Assembly (NCBI RefSeq): GCF_029227915.1
Contig: NC_079879.1
Coordinates: 34,726,501 to 34,790,500, forward strand
Length of the DNA stretch: 64,000 nt
Reading direction: 5' to 3'
Origin: Hydractinia symbiolongicarpus
Taxonomy: Eukaryota > Cnidaria > Hydrozoa > Anthoathecata > Hydractiniidae
Within the stretch, counting starts at the first letter, position 1. Each line of letters opens with the position of its first letter. Under the pieces are notes generated by a model. The model was not told the DNA's origin. It searched no databases and saw only the letters and a program-made list of their open reading frames with translations. This document shows positions 29,201 to 37,119 of the stretch, piece after piece. A program made the translations under genes and the position numbers.

Positions 29201-31019
29201 ATAGCGATATACAAACACATCTCCATTTTATTCCCCGGTAGACGCCAGGCGGGAATGGCCTCTGGCAAGCGTCGTAATTTGATCGGGTTGTACCATCCGT
29301 TTGTCATCTGCCCTGTTGAGCGCCAACTTGTTAACCTCTTGCGTGTATACCTTATAGCCCTTGTTTTGGATCAATACCTGCCTCTTGTAAACGTCAACGC
29401 CCTCTTCCAAACACCACTTGTAGTCATCGAAAGTGATGGATTTTTTGGTAACACATCGCTTTACACCCTTCGCTTTCCTGTCACCGCCTTCTTTTGTAAG
29501 GCTCTTGTAAGCATATAGCTTGGCCCTAAGGGTGACCAATTCGGTCATGATTTTGCCACCTAATTCGTCCTTCATCAAGCCTACCACCTTCTTGTTTTCC
29601 CTATGGGGAGAGGCCTTCCATCATCGGAATTTTAGGCAGTTGTATCGAAGCGTCTGTCAACATTTATTTTAGAACAGGTGAATATTTGCTAAAAAAACAT
29701 TGCACGCAAATTATGCAAGATCTGTTCATAGAATTTTGTTTCAAAATACCATTTTTTCTTTCATGCATAAATGCTAAATTGTTTTATAGTTTAGTATTTT
29801 TACACATTTACAAAACTGGTGGTTACTTGATTTTCTCGATCGAATATGAAATTCATTTTTTTAACTATTATTAACCCGTAAACTTGTGATTGTGAAAATT
29901 TCTGTACGACGCCATATTGACATCTGGCTTTATGGTTTTATACTTTAAAAAGGTGAATATTTGCTTGAAAAGTTTGCACAACAACCACACGCAAATTATG
30001 CAACATGTGTTCCTAGAAGTTTTTTACAAAATACCATTTTTTCTTTCATCAATGAATGCTAAGTTATTTCAAAGTTAGTATTTTTAAACATTTGCCAAAG
30101 TGGTGGTTATATTCAGAAACAATATACATCGCACTGTTTTATCAAAAATAATAAGCAAGAGAAAAGTTTAAGATCAAAATATCAAAAATGCTGTCAGTTG
30201 AATAACACGACCAAAATACTTTTATTATATTACTGAACTAATTCATGAGTAAATATAAAGAAAATAAAGATTTGTAAACAAGGTTGAAACCGCTGCACGT
30301 ATGATTTGTTGTTGAAAGTTTCTGTATGTTATATCGAATTTGGCTCCATCTTATCATAACAACCTGGAAGTATGTTGTGAAAAAACGAACCAAATTACGA
30401 AGAAAATATTATTATTGCCAGTAACTGATGTTTATAAATTTCCAAGAAGTATTAACAAAGGTTATAAAATGCTGGAACTACGATTATATTTTAAATAATG
30501 TGGGTTATCTTCTTATAAGTGTTGTACATCCTAAACTTGCTTCTTTTTGTCGAATACAGCCATGAAAACTTGATACATAGTTATGAAATATAGTTGTTTA
30601 TGTGTCGTTATAGTAGTTATTTTATTATATTTTTGGATTTAGAAGTTCCTTAATCTTTACTTCCTCGCTTAAAGTTTATTTTGTGGCTGCCACAAAAAAG
30701 TTTGTTGCTTGCCTGTTCTTTAAGAAATACAATAGATTTTCTCACACTGTGCTTATTCGTCTACAAATGACACAGTGAAATAGTTGTTAAATTAGACTGT
30801 TTATGTTAAAACTTTAGAAAGTGAAGATGTAAAGCACGTACTGAACACAGGATCAAATCTGTAGGTTATTGTTTTGGTATGCCATAAAAGGCTTACAAGT
30901 CCGTCTTCTCCCCTTGCTACCAGTCTCTTTTGCAGCACGCCTTCTTTAAGGTCTGTTGTTGTATCTACAAGAATGGGAAAATAAATAAACATTATAAAAA
31001 ATGGACACATAAACAGCAT
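8118..31019 (-). CDS. Astacin-TSP1-MAM secreted metalloprotease, gene 1 (complete, 8 exons)
   Basis: Joined exons, read on the minus strand: 31019-30842, 20729-20603, 19929-19730, 18231-18016, 17522-17181, 14728-14588, 10586-10303, 8231-8118. They total 1602 nt, or 533 residues plus stop, and every junction keeps frame. Seen: hydrophobic N-terminus (1-18), propeptide to about residue 40, astacin domain about 41-241 with the zinc motif HELFHVLGFQH at 134-144 and Met-turn SIMHY at 190-194, two TSP1-like modules (242-355), and a MAM domain (356-521). The four astacin cysteines are present (SCVKF, GCASE, DIC, YDC). By family it is a secreted zinc endopeptidase whose TSP1 and MAM modules probably bind matrix or mediate assembly; the substrate is unknown. 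Odd: a conserved MAM cysteine is Trp at residue 366, and intron 1 is about 10.1 kb and contains a dead Polinton. Expression cannot be judged from sequence. Confidence 0.88.
8545..10270. mobile_element. Composite insert: inverted-repeat arms around a Helitron fragment
   Basis: In gene 1 intron 7. The left arm (about 8590-8900, plus) and right arm (about 10260-10000, complement) are inverted copies of one repeat: both contain a tttgggaa / cctaaccc-like block, ggtccctag, a TGACGTCA word, gtgcactgtaa and gatattgacg. A third copy is at 37260-37620. Gene 2 intron 7 has no such insert, so it arrived after duplication or was lost there. Confidence 0.6.
9527..10000 (+). pseudogene. Helitron Rep/helicase N-terminal remnant
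   Basis: The plus strand first gives an ORF rich in Arg and Gln (VARRRLSQR, SRRRNAQRRAVV), then in broken frames RYPNAAV-like, NVLPNLYVLGAME, EYCQA-KTEND and CCHN-KIALDN. This is the pattern of Helitron-encoded proteins upstream of Rep: a basic region, then C-x2-C-ALK...E...CC.NGK. Frameshifts and stops make it dead; no Rep or helicase motif follows. Confidence 0.55.
10303..10586 (-). CDS. Gene 1 exon 7: central MAM domain
   Basis: 284 nt between CTTTAG and GTGATT. It contains SGYFMKAVDVGGK, CMTFWYYMTGSE and NDWWLPGQINFDC, the typical MAM core with the C-x-FWY-M strand and WWLPGQ. It ends in phase 0 at CAG, one residue set earlier than an apparent read-through into the intron. Confidence 0.88.
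10587..14587. other. Gene 1 intron 6
   Basis: Holds dispersed repeats. One unit runs about 11270-12110, bounded by matching gggggaccaaatggtccccc blocks and ending in gagagccctt...aatagggtta. Related ends (gaggagcccctc...aatagggttg) are at 12490-12550 and 61525-61570. A 133-codon plus-strand ORF at 10923-11324 has no recognised relative. From about 13.1 kb the sequence aligns with gene 2 intron 6 on either side of the gypsy insertion. Confidence 0.55.
14588..14728 (-). CDS. Gene 1 exon 6: N-terminal part of MAM domain
   Basis: 141 nt between TTTACAG and GTAATT. The MAM start is EDCTFE followed by WGWNDKST and GPLFDHTTMG. The usual second cysteine (CGW in gene 2) is Trp here: codon TGG at 14696-14694. 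The donor is also weaker than the GTAAGT of gene 2. Both changes are direct readings. Confidence 0.85.
15705..16870 (+). mobile_element. LINE (CR1/L2-like) fragment, endonuclease region
   Basis: In gene 1 intron 5. The plus strand reads NIDIIGLTETHFSDE and GGLGMYVK, the N-terminal AP-endonuclease motifs (LTET...G.G...) of non-LTR retrotransposons. After many stops comes a linker-like part with NKHAPFTMKRLSR, the usual segment between endonuclease and RT. RT itself is absent. Gene 2 intron 5 aligns on both sides (about 53.16-53.22 kb) but lacks the whole insert. Confidence 0.7.
17181..17522 (-). CDS. Gene 1 exon 5: two TSP1-like modules
   Basis: 342 nt between CTCATAG and GTCAGT. Two thrombospondin type-1-like repeats are seen. 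The first begins AWTKWGPC with RIRQRFC; the second begins TWNRWSTWSYC with RTRDCP and CRTD. The layered Trp and Arg pattern and six-cysteine spacing support TSP1, although the first repeat has a longer loop than usual. One exon carries both repeats in both genes. Confidence 0.85.
18016..18231 (-). CDS. Gene 1 exon 4: astacin Met-turn and end of catalytic domain
   Basis: 216 nt between TTTTAG and GTATGA. It contains YEYNSIMHY, the Met-turn with the zinc-coordinating tyrosine, then ILPTDPTMSY and the terminal LLYDC whose cysteine closes the long disulfide. Same length and phase as 54344-54129. Confidence 0.92.
18675..19375. mobile_element. MITE-like insert with GC-rich ends
   Basis: In gene 1 intron 3. 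The start (ccggggattccgcccccc) and end (gggcggatttcccccctc, ccccggtc) are G/C-rich and roughly inverted in otherwise AT-rich DNA. It is absent at the matching place in gene 2 (about 54.80-54.86 kb). No protein coding seen. Confidence 0.4.
19730..19929 (-). CDS. Gene 1 exon 3: astacin zinc-binding active site
   Basis: 200 nt between TTTTTTAG and GTACGT. It holds the diagnostic motif HELFHVLGFQHE followed by RPDRDRYV, which carries the three zinc-ligand histidines and the catalytic glutamate, plus CASEY and DICLQ, the 64-84 disulfide pair of the family. The exon is two codons shorter than its gene 2 equivalent. Confidence 0.92.
20603..20729 (-). CDS. Gene 1 exon 2: astacin domain, first conserved cysteine
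   Basis: Acceptor TTTTAG and donor GTGCGT bound 127 nt. The protein includes DEEKILVKDVMKSIS, then NSCVKF (first conserved astacin cysteine, residue 79) and FHVRIVSE, the usual strand before the cysteine of exon 3. It aligns codon for codon with 62716-62590 of gene 2. Confidence 0.85.
21662..21689. repeat. Short inverted repeat, 13-bp arms
   Basis: caacacccatcga, two bases, then its exact complement. It sits where gene 1 intron 1 stops matching the gene 2 sequence that ends the window. Confidence 0.8.
23290..23621 (+). pseudogene. Proline-rich Polinton ORF (unassigned)
   Basis: The reading frame has repeating PP(K/R)H...TI units (KSPPKHAELTIRH, KLPPRHTPDHTIPP, PPKHTISPP). It then shifts frame to MAEKIGLFPDIEHDK and IEMFGRIFDNF before a stop at 23619-23621. 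Position beside the capsid gene suggests a structural protein, but I do not recognise the family. Confidence 0.4.
23670..24087 (-). pseudogene. Small Polinton ORF with frameshift (unassigned)
   Basis: Starts MSDNPVFTPEDDIGRDD, Asp-rich, then LVRMKIADLCSQIGKD. A frame change before the run of eight C at about 23810 leads into FIFGGGRLFYREVD and KGVGLLAAGTILKIMGADF, a possible membrane segment. It diverges from the capsid gene with about 40 bp between the starts. Confidence 0.45.
24128..25392 (+). pseudogene. Polinton major capsid protein-like, broken
   Basis: ATG at 24128 follows a TATATAATAAA box. Segments in successive frames read MNAYRSLIDPYVETKQ, NVEVPNMPLNDVIFPGALR, ILAVYLDLWLPKFD, FACPYKKVLKMKLV, then a PKIESINITVEGEP block and a last segment GQMNILGGRLDRLEYL ending at 25392. 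The pattern F..YK.......P...S......NP.I....+.V.GEP and C-terminal .NI..GR...... matches the Polinton capsid (double jelly-roll) family as I know it. About 420 codons is the expected size. At least one in-frame stop (near 24430) and several frameshifts disable it. The assignment rests on pattern and context, not a search. Confidence 0.6.
25393..25778 (+). pseudogene. Small Polinton protein, one stop and one frameshift
   Basis: ATG directly abuts the capsid stop. It reads MATIAVIIAGDAVNALPF, NFLFSKLLGHGEGERKRHD, an in-frame TAG at 25548, then KRHVKLDWFNEQREMQ. After a frameshift comes WELAFVVVSLSLLAFTEF, a C-terminal membrane segment, ending at 25778. It is a small helical membrane protein recurrent in cnidarian Polintons; function unknown. 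Confidence 0.55.
25806..26786 (+). pseudogene. Polinton retroviral-type integrase, inactivated
   Basis: Starts MSEKLSHIV after a TATATAATAAAC box. The N-terminal part has YYTPEHLCTGRKTIKLLAK with stops at about 25841 and 25921. The catalytic core reads KYILTGIDVCSR (first Asp), TFQCDNGSKFKSD (second Asp) and FVESYNKVLAERLF (Glu), so the D,D,E triad is still readable. The C-terminal part has SRVLYYLKDGPGKSF. Single stops (for example at 26409) split it; the order and length (about 325 codons) match Polinton integrases. Confidence 0.85.
26717..27296 (-). pseudogene. Bro-N/MSV199-like Polinton protein, frameshifted
   Basis: N-terminal MSLQFKTETIKTL and QPLFKKVDIGRFLGIADI resemble the LF.A.DIG..LG pattern of Bro-N/MSV199 DNA-binding domains. 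A frame change and missing middle lead into DQALGIIHHPQNPKGQ and a coiled coil (LRYEIEDRDQQLAAQTQEN). It ends tail to tail with the integrase. Function in Polintons is unknown. Confidence 0.55.
27378..27740 (-). pseudogene. Polinton packaging ATPase (FtsK/HerA-like), 5' truncated
   Basis: Reads GHVKEYYPSLWKDTHVF, Walker B region DTLFVVDGCIANVDLDKRRQ, ELAISGRHRRHSLLLLTQSY (sensor-like), then NLRRQKKALFLWYPNERS. This is the A32/FtsK-HerA packaging ATPase pattern. The Walker A loop is missing and Walker B has Gly where a second Asp is usual, so it cannot hydrolyse ATP as it stands. The upstream frame is occupied by the next ORF, implying a deletion. Confidence 0.75.
27677..28087 (-). pseudogene. 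CxxC zinc-finger-like Polinton protein with in-frame stops
   Basis: One frame of 137 codons. MGEKKCLVCSKYLPPDQF and CIPCLDLRR give a CxxC...CxxC knuckle. Then YEFIILLQDHIQA, a stop at 27892-27890, and after it WENFELHVHNKVRFRYD, FNSPTLANVAKAFERD, with two more stops near the end. It overlaps the start of the ATPase remnant. Confidence 0.5.
28140..28430 (-). pseudogene. Small membrane protein remnant of the Polinton
   Basis: Fragments in different frames: YGIGILAILAIGVGVWYKFG (hydrophobic), MGPKETMIIDLIWESVRLV, and ITAAILFVEYAIKQGWYKK. They look like one or two short membrane proteins shifted by indels. No family name assigned. Confidence 0.4.
28482..29195 (-). CDS. 237-aa Polinton ORF, possibly two fused genes
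   Basis: The longest uninterrupted frame in the element. Residues 1-140 have a PPPNKHQILKEALRKGKEH segment and a helical body (MTARALATHVISLYARMV). Residues 140-165 are hydrophobic (LLIAAIRVGIYA), followed by an Arg run of about 20 residues. An internal ATG at 28646, right after TATAATAAA, starts MSEEVHKQQRKRV and a basic 54-residue tail ending HRMIKNLS. That box suggests the tail was a separate gene joined by loss of the intervening stop. Both parts recur in cnidarian Polintons as I remember them; function unknown. Confidence 0.55.
   Translation of the reverse strand: MIAYVLFRYRRIIKISSDIAEVFDTSSSAEYEHVEPPPNKHQILKEALRKGKEHFLQKKCTEGFVKKAPDEAVEKVHAEYVQRELQEKGEMTARALATHVISLYARMVSNFVDIDSVDEIHRDIEEDLIIRDSMRDLGILVHCTLGRCLAPLLIAAIRVGIYAKRNRRRRGRRRRRRRSQYNKMSEEVHKQQRKRVITKPPKNEDRVVRLAEWIRKNKADLKEKVAKNFHRMIKNLS
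29228..29620 (-). pseudogene. Protein-primed DNA polymerase B, C-terminal fragment
   Basis: Reads NKKVVGLMKDELGGKIMTEL, RAKLYAYKSL, KGVKRCVTKKSITFDDYKWC, then NRADDKRMVQPDQITTLARG and a stop. The K.KD...G..+.E.V.LR.K.Y....KGVK..V....+T...Y..C motif is the C-terminus of Polinton PolB. All exonuclease and polymerase motifs are missing; the frame ends just beyond 29620, at the right edge of the element. Confidence 0.75.
29673..30115. repeat. Direct tandem repeat, period about 278 bp
   Basis: aggtgaatatttgct..., caaaataccattttttctttcat and the gtggttac-like end occur at 29673-29825 and again at 29951-30110 with moderate divergence. It adjoins the PolB end of the Polinton and may mark its edge or a flanking repeat. 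Confidence 0.7.
30842..31019 (-). CDS. Gene 1 exon 1: signal peptide, propeptide and start of mature astacin
   Basis: The ATG at 31019 opens a hydrophobic stretch (MLFMCPFFIMFIYFPILV) that reads as a signal peptide. A short charged propeptide containing QKRLVARGED follows, then LLWHTKTITYRFDP, which matches the mature astacin N-terminus (W...I.Y.F). The exon ends one base into a codon at GTACGTG. That base plus the AG opening exon 2 gives Lys. An AG at 30965-30966 could instead be an acceptor for a separate upstream exon, but the open frame with a signal peptide makes an intronless start simpler. An AT-rich TATA-like stretch lies near 31116-31131. Confidence 0.78.
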
Positions 31020-31289
31020 GCAAAAGTGTTTTTAGGAAACTTCTTTCTTTCCCAAAATGTGATAGATAGGCAGAAGCTAGGGTTTTAAAGTCAATTGGCA
31101 CTTTTGATGCATGTTAGCATATATTCTTCCCACTCACATTTTTGAGAAAATGTGGGAAAAATAAACGCAGTTGTCTCCCTGATTATCATCAGCATAGGTG
31201 CATGAAGTGTCTGATGCTTGGAAAGTTGATACTATTAATCTTATTCTTGATAAATTCAGTACTCATGTCGGCTAAGGCTTATCTATTTT

Positions 31290-31860
31290 CGCTATTGTCT
31301 GTGTGTCTGTCTGTGTGTCTGTCTGTGTGTTTGTTTTGCTATGGCGGGGTAACAACGGGCTGTAAACTGTGCTAAAATGGTAATAAGCATAAAGGCATGT
31401 GCAACACAGTTTACCTGTATTAGCGTATTGGCGCCCAGTCCAGTGTTAACAACGGGCTGTTTTCTGTGTTTCTGTTTAACCGAAGTTGCGAAAAAATATT
31501 TTTTTGGAAAAAGGTATTGTACCTACATGAATAGGCGACATCGGAGTAACATTCATTTTTGAACTTTCGCCACAATCATTTTTTAAAAAATATATAATAA
31601 AGCTTGGTCAACCATTTTGCTATGATGGGGTGACAACGCGGTATAGACTAAGGAAATGTTCTGGAAAGTTATTTTTTGAAAAATATGTTATACCTGAAAC
31701 ACTATATATTGCATATTGCATACCTGTACTAGAGTGCTCTACCTGAATGTGCGGCACAGTTTACGGTTCTTATTATTTGCTCCACAGGGACTTCAACGCT
31801 AGGTAATACTTTTACTTGTGGCTTTGGCGTGCGACGCCGGGCCTCCCGGCTAGTTATATA
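31290..31860 (+). mobile_element. Dispersed repeat with hairpin-CTAGT end (copy 1)
   Basis: Begins near a (CTGT) run and cggggtaacaacgggctgt, and ends gacgccgggcctcccggctagt. The palindrome gccggg-cct-cccggc directly before CTAGT resembles a Helitron-type 3' end. Related copies lie at 59630-60360 and 62040-62320. Confidence 0.5.
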
Positions 31861-32440
31861 AATATCGATTGTTGGCGAAAAACAAAAACATTTTCAGACT
31901 TCATAGTGATGGCGTGTAGATTAGTATGAAACCTTTTTATTTCAGGTAAATAATATCTTCTTTTAAAAATCATAAAATTAGAATAAAATATCTTTCAGGT
32001 AAAGAGTACAGAAAATCGGGGGTTACTTTTTTAGAGACCTGTAAATGTCGATTTAAAATAAGTAGCTACATTAGCCAGACTTCTCAAACAAAATAAAGCA
32101 CAAGTGGCTGTAGTCCGAAATGTAAAAAACTGTAAATGTAAAGAACAAAACTGTTTTTGTCGAGTGAGTTAAGGCTAATATAAAAAAAAGCTCATGTTAT
32201 TGTCAAAAATGTTTTTTGAAAAGAAGAAACACGTACGATGATATAACGTCACAAAGGAAACTGATTTGAAATGTATCAGACAATTGCATATTCCTTCTCT
32301 CTTTGGGATGAAGCGAAGTATAGCAATCGAATCCGGAGACCGCTAGCTAGCGACCTACTTGAAAACCAGAGAAAAGCAGGTGTCAATCAGTCTTTTCGTT
32401 AAAAACATTATGGCAATTTCAACATTAACACATAAAGTGG
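31861..32440. other. Inter-gene DNA, nothing recognised
   Basis: AT-rich, no ORF or repeat match noted within the window. Confidence 0.5.
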
Positions 32441-32449
32441 ACTAATAAT

Positions 32450-33860
32450 GTATTTATTTTGTAGACAATATATTTTGAAAATTAAATTTTCATCATCAGG
32501 TCTAAAAACAAGATAAAAACAGTTAAAACCGATGTAAAAAAATTTCAGTATATCGCAAACATCCCACACATAAACGTATTATGAAATCACACTAAAAGAA
32601 CCCGTAAAAAGTTTAAATATCGTAAAAAGTACAAAGTAAAAACTCCCTAAGGGGCACGAAAAAGAAACCTAATAATTTTTTATTGATAATGCACGGCTTC
32701 TTCACTCGTCCTTTGTGTTCAGATTCGGCTCAATAGGCTCAACTAACAACGCATCTAAAGGGTCATTAGATTATAAACAGACTTGTTTGAACAACCAACT
32801 ATTTTGACGTCATCCATTGTAACGTCAAAACCACACTCACGAAAATGACTCGCTACGGGCGTTCCCGCACGTTTCTGCTCTTTGAAGTGAAATAGTAGAT
32901 TTCAGCTCGCCTGGCCGACATAGCATGATGCGCATTGTGAACACGAAATTTGATATACTACATTGCTTTTCAGAACTTTTTCTATGGATTGTTTCAAGGA
33001 AGGTAAACACGCTTTCGTCTTTTTGATGGTTGCCACAATTTGCACGGAACCGAACGTTTCAACGCACTTTCAAATTTGTCTGTCGCTCTACATCTATGTT
33101 GGATGAAAAACATTTTCCTCTCCGGTACTTCATCTTTTCATTTTCTGTTGGTTTATCATTTCTATCGAGAAATTTACTCAATGTGTCAAAGAAAGATGGC
33201 GGATATTGTTTATCCCGAGTAACTTCTTGGCTTCTTTAAAGCCAGTATCCAAGTTTTTCTAAGTACTACAGGCATAGAAGATTCTATATACCAATCCAGA
33301 AACAGCTGACCTTTTATAACGTACTGCGGCAAACGCATGGTAGTTCATCGTCAAACCCATGTCTGTGGATTTGGTAAGCCACGATGAAGATAAACAGCCA
33401 TTGTTTCTCATGATTTTCATGTCTAGAAATGGTAAAGTGGTGTTCATTTCTTGTTCGATGGTGGATTTCCAGATTGGGATGAAATTCGTAAATTTACTTC
33501 AGCTTGTCATCAATCTCCTTTTGCTAATAATATACAAGGTCTTCTTTATCGGCACATTTGTGTACACTGAGGTAACATCAAATGATACAATGTACTCGAT
33601 CTGTACGTTTCTGATAAATTACGTAAACTCTTTTTACAATGCTTTCACAATGATCATTCTTTAAAAGAGTACATTTAACCTCATTTCATAAACACAATAA
33701 CTTACGCCGAAAATTCAGTTTACAATTGAATATGAGAAGAGCGGTACTTTTTCCTTCTTAGACACTCTAGTGTCCCGCTATGGTGGTGACATTTCAGTAT
33801 TACTACACCACAAAGTAACTCAAACACAACTACACAAATAATCAACAAAGGTCTTGCAAA
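32450..33860 (-). mobile_element. Penelope-like element: RT and GIY-YIG remnant
   Basis: The minus strand reads IEYIVSFDVTSVYTNVPI (33600-33545), the conserved FDVTSLYTNVP motif of Penelope-like reverse transcriptase. Then comes LPFLDMKIMRNNG with the downstream palm/thumb pattern YKRSAVSGLVYRIFYACS. Further on (32960-32700) is a GIY-YIG nuclease part: CASCYVGQ, PVASHFRECGFDVTMDD and LNTKDE. The 3' tail has FLDLMMKI followed by a stop, common in such elements. Frame breaks occur throughout. Confidence 0.8.
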
Positions 33861-36800
33861 AAAGCAGTGTCCTTATTACTGGACAAAACATTCAATGCAG
33901 TCGGCTGAGAAAATAACCGAAAGAAAGTAATCCTATAAAAACAACGACTCACTTGCAAACGGATACTCGAGACAAATAAATAAAAAAGGTGTCAAGGAAA
34001 AAAAGGTGTCAGGAAAAAACTGATTGGAACAGTGACGGTGAGAATTCATAAGATCAATCAGTAGATACAATGTGTGGCGACAAGTATACATATTAACATA
34101 ATTCTAACACAATTAAGCTTGCAGCAATGCTATTTTGTGACATTGTTACAGAAAAACGCTTTTTAATTTTTATTTCTGCTATAAGTTCACTTTGAAACAA
34201 ATATAAAATGCAGCATAAATAAATTTGTGCAAAGTATTTCAAACAATTATTTACTTTCTGTTAAATTTTTTTTAAAAAATTGAGAAGTGGCTATTAAGTT
34301 AACGTTTAAAAATGCAATGGGATTATTTTCTCCAACACATTCCTTAACAGCAACAAAACTGGAATGTCATAAAGGTTCGATTTTTATATGTCTTGCTTTG
34401 AAAATCGATATGCTGGTTCTGTCATTTAACCTTGTTTGTGTATGAATTCATTGTTTTCTTTTTTGCAGTCACAGTCTCTATTTACTTGGCAGATTTCAAC
34501 AAAGCTAAGAACCTACTTTTTTCTGTAGCAGGAAAGGACAGCCCAAACTGGAAGAAACAAACCATATACCACAAGCAAAAGACATATGAATACATCTTGC
34601 TCATAATCTTCGTCTTCTTAATCAAAAAACGCTATAGATATAATTTTCTCCCCGGAAGCAAAAGACCATTCCATTGCGTTCATACCCAAAACTCACTTTG
34701 AGCTATGACCGATTCGTTCAGGCATAAAAACATATAAGTGTTCGACTTTGGCAGCAATACACATGTATGTATGCAAACTTCCGTGTACGGTAATATAGGG
34801 TGATGAGGTACAATTGCAGCGCAAACAAAAGAAAAAAAAAAACCAACCTGGGTAACATCCTGGTTGTAGCATACATATTTTTCATGTATTTACAGCGTAT
34901 TGTAGGAATAAAAAGAAGATCACTGTGAGTGTGCAGGGTCCTTAAGAATTAGCCTTAATATGTTTTTTAGCGTAATGAGCCTCATGAAGAATTTGATAAC
35001 GAAAACAACGTTATTGCAAAATTCGTTTCAGGCTAGAAAAAAATGAACCCACTCATTCCTTTCCCTATACGATAAGACTTTCATAACTCGAAAACAAGTT
35101 CCTTCTTATCAATTTACAACAAAGTGATTTCAAAGTTAGTTTCCTTTTTTTAATAAATAATTTTTTTTGTGGAGAAACATTAAAAATAAAAGGAAAAAAG
35201 ATTTAAATAAAACTGATACGTTTTAATTGATGGCGGGGTGGTGCCGTAAGTTATTTTTGAAAACGCGGTTTAATAGGTACCAACCTAGAACGACTTAATC
35301 TAAGGGTAATGTGATGGCTTTCCTTATCTGTTCAATAAATTGACGTCAGTATACCGTATTGACGTTGTGTCGTCAAAACTGTTAAGAAATAAGAAATACA
35401 CAAAAATACATTTTTACTATAGACTAGTGTGTAGCAAAACTCGCGTTACAGAAGAATAGTGGATTAATATAGAGAGAGTTGATTAGAAGTTCCGTTTGAG
35501 TCGTTATGTATATGAGAAAGGGACAACATCATATTAGTAGAAGTGAACTATGAACCACGTCGCTAAAACTGTGCGCTGACTTTGTCACAACTGGAAACCA
35601 CCACCGTGCGATTAAACAACTGGAACTCCCAGTCAAAAAACATTTACAAAAACTAGAAATTTTGATGTAGAGTCCTATGCTTTGGGGAATCCTATGCTTT
35701 GCAAAAAGAATGGTAATTTGAATTTTACAACGTCAGCGAAGACCCACAAATATTGTAAACTGAGCGATTGTGCCCAGATATGGTGATTGGATGAATGTGT
35801 TCCTAGGTGGTTCCTAGTTACACGATCCAGAGTTTTGTCATTTTTTTCCATCCATTTTCATGTTATAAGGCGTGAAACTTAATAGTGCCAAAAAATGGCT
35901 TCTCTATGCTATTGAATATATTGAATTCGGTCTATTGCACTAACACTTTACCGTGGATTTACCAAACTTAATAAACAGTATGTAATACTTCCTTTACTAT
36001 GCCTGTAGCAGACCCTAGGAACTTAGGGTATTAATATAGGTTATGCGAAATTCTTATGCTAAATTCTTATTACACCATGTAAACAAAGTTGCCAAAAGAT
36101 GCGAACTCTAGAACATAAGATGTGATGGAATATTTCATTTTAAATACGCGAAAAAAAATCCTAAGGGATAGTATATGCGCATTACACCCGACTTACATCC
36201 ACTTAAATGCTTTGGCACCCTATAAATGTTAAACAGTTATTGTACTTACAACAGGAAACCTTACGCGCGAGAAAAAGAAGGAAAAACAAGATGGAAGATG
36301 ATGTTATGAGCACTATTTTGGGCGATTCTCAAATACTTCTCAAAAAAGGTACACTAATGAGAAAATATCAGTAGACTAATGAGAAACCATCTGCAAACTG
36401 CAACATGTGCAAAATCCAGCATTAATCTGCTATTTATTACATCATACCTATAAATATTTTATTTTTATTTTTTTAAAAACTGTCGCGCAATGTCAAGATG
36501 TTTTGCACGCATTAAATCTTGCGCAATATAATTGGCACGAAATTAAGCCATTGCATTTGCACAATAACGAACTTCTTTTCGAGAATGTGAGAAAATTATT
36601 ATGCTTAAAACTTAGTATGAATAAGGTACCTTCTGCGGGTTAGATATAGACTGTTTCTATAAAAGAAAGGTCATGGAACAATATGCTGAAAGTTATTATC
36701 GGTCCTGCATGGAAACACGTTTTTACAGGTTAGGAGATGGCGGAAGAACGTAATATGCTTTATTGCTGCGGAATTGTGATTTAGAGTGATTTAAAAAAGT

Positions 36801-36960
36801 AATACAACTTTGTTGCTAAAGTTTTAGTGAGAACTGCACTCTTATATAATATTTTAGCAGAAGTTATAAAACGGATGAGGCTATATTAAAGACCAATGAA
36901 AAGGCTAATAACATTAAAATGGGACTTTCCTTATTTGTAATTTTATTCACTTCGATTTTT
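33861..36960. other. Inter-gene DNA between the two astacin units
   Basis: No convincing gene. An ORF at 34432-34701 (plus) and one at 36407-36643 (plus) have no recognised domain. The duplicated flank begins at about 36960. Confidence 0.5.
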
Positions 36961-37119
36961 AGTAGATACAGGTTTAATTAAAGTAAATCGTATGCAAGTC
37001 ATTTCTTTGCTTAGAAAGTCTATTATGCAGTAGTAAAAAAACATAAAATGATTTGGAGAAGTCTGATTAAAAAAGATGATAGTGTTACGAGAGATCATAC
37101 AAAAACTAGTCGATAAAGC

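Larger units (their letters stand above)
22500..29640. mobile_element. Degenerate Polinton/Maverick inside gene 1 intron 1
   Basis: Gene content identifies it: retroviral-type integrase, packaging ATPase, major-capsid-like protein and the C-terminus of protein-primed DNA polymerase B, with several small proteins usual in cnidarian Polintons. Plus-strand genes occupy the left part and minus-strand genes the right, converging near 26.75 kb. Base composition is visibly less AT-rich than the flanks. PolB is cut to its last ~130 residues and most ORFs carry stops or frameshifts, so the element is dead and truncated. Terminal inverted repeats and the adenovirus-like protease were not found; the left boundary is uncertain. 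Confidence 0.85.

Noticed and set aside
31134-31190. Alternative gene 1 first exon starting MLMIIRETT with a phase-1 GTGAGT donor
   Set aside because: The phase fits, but the peptide is a poor signal sequence, while the frame continuing upstream of 30964 gives a good one without an extra intron.
32465-32515. CTGATGA...GAAA, possible hammerhead ribozyme in the Penelope-like element
   Set aside because: There is no room for stem II between the conserved boxes; the words fall in the C-terminal coding tail (LMMKI).
34432-34701. Plus-strand ORF after a tttttgcag acceptor-like site
   Set aside because: Low-complexity hydrophobic start, several frames equally plausible, no family recognised.
36293-36360. 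Possible plus-strand first exon (MEDDVMSTILGDSQ) before GTACAC
   Set aside because: No downstream exon of matching phase and recognisable protein was found.
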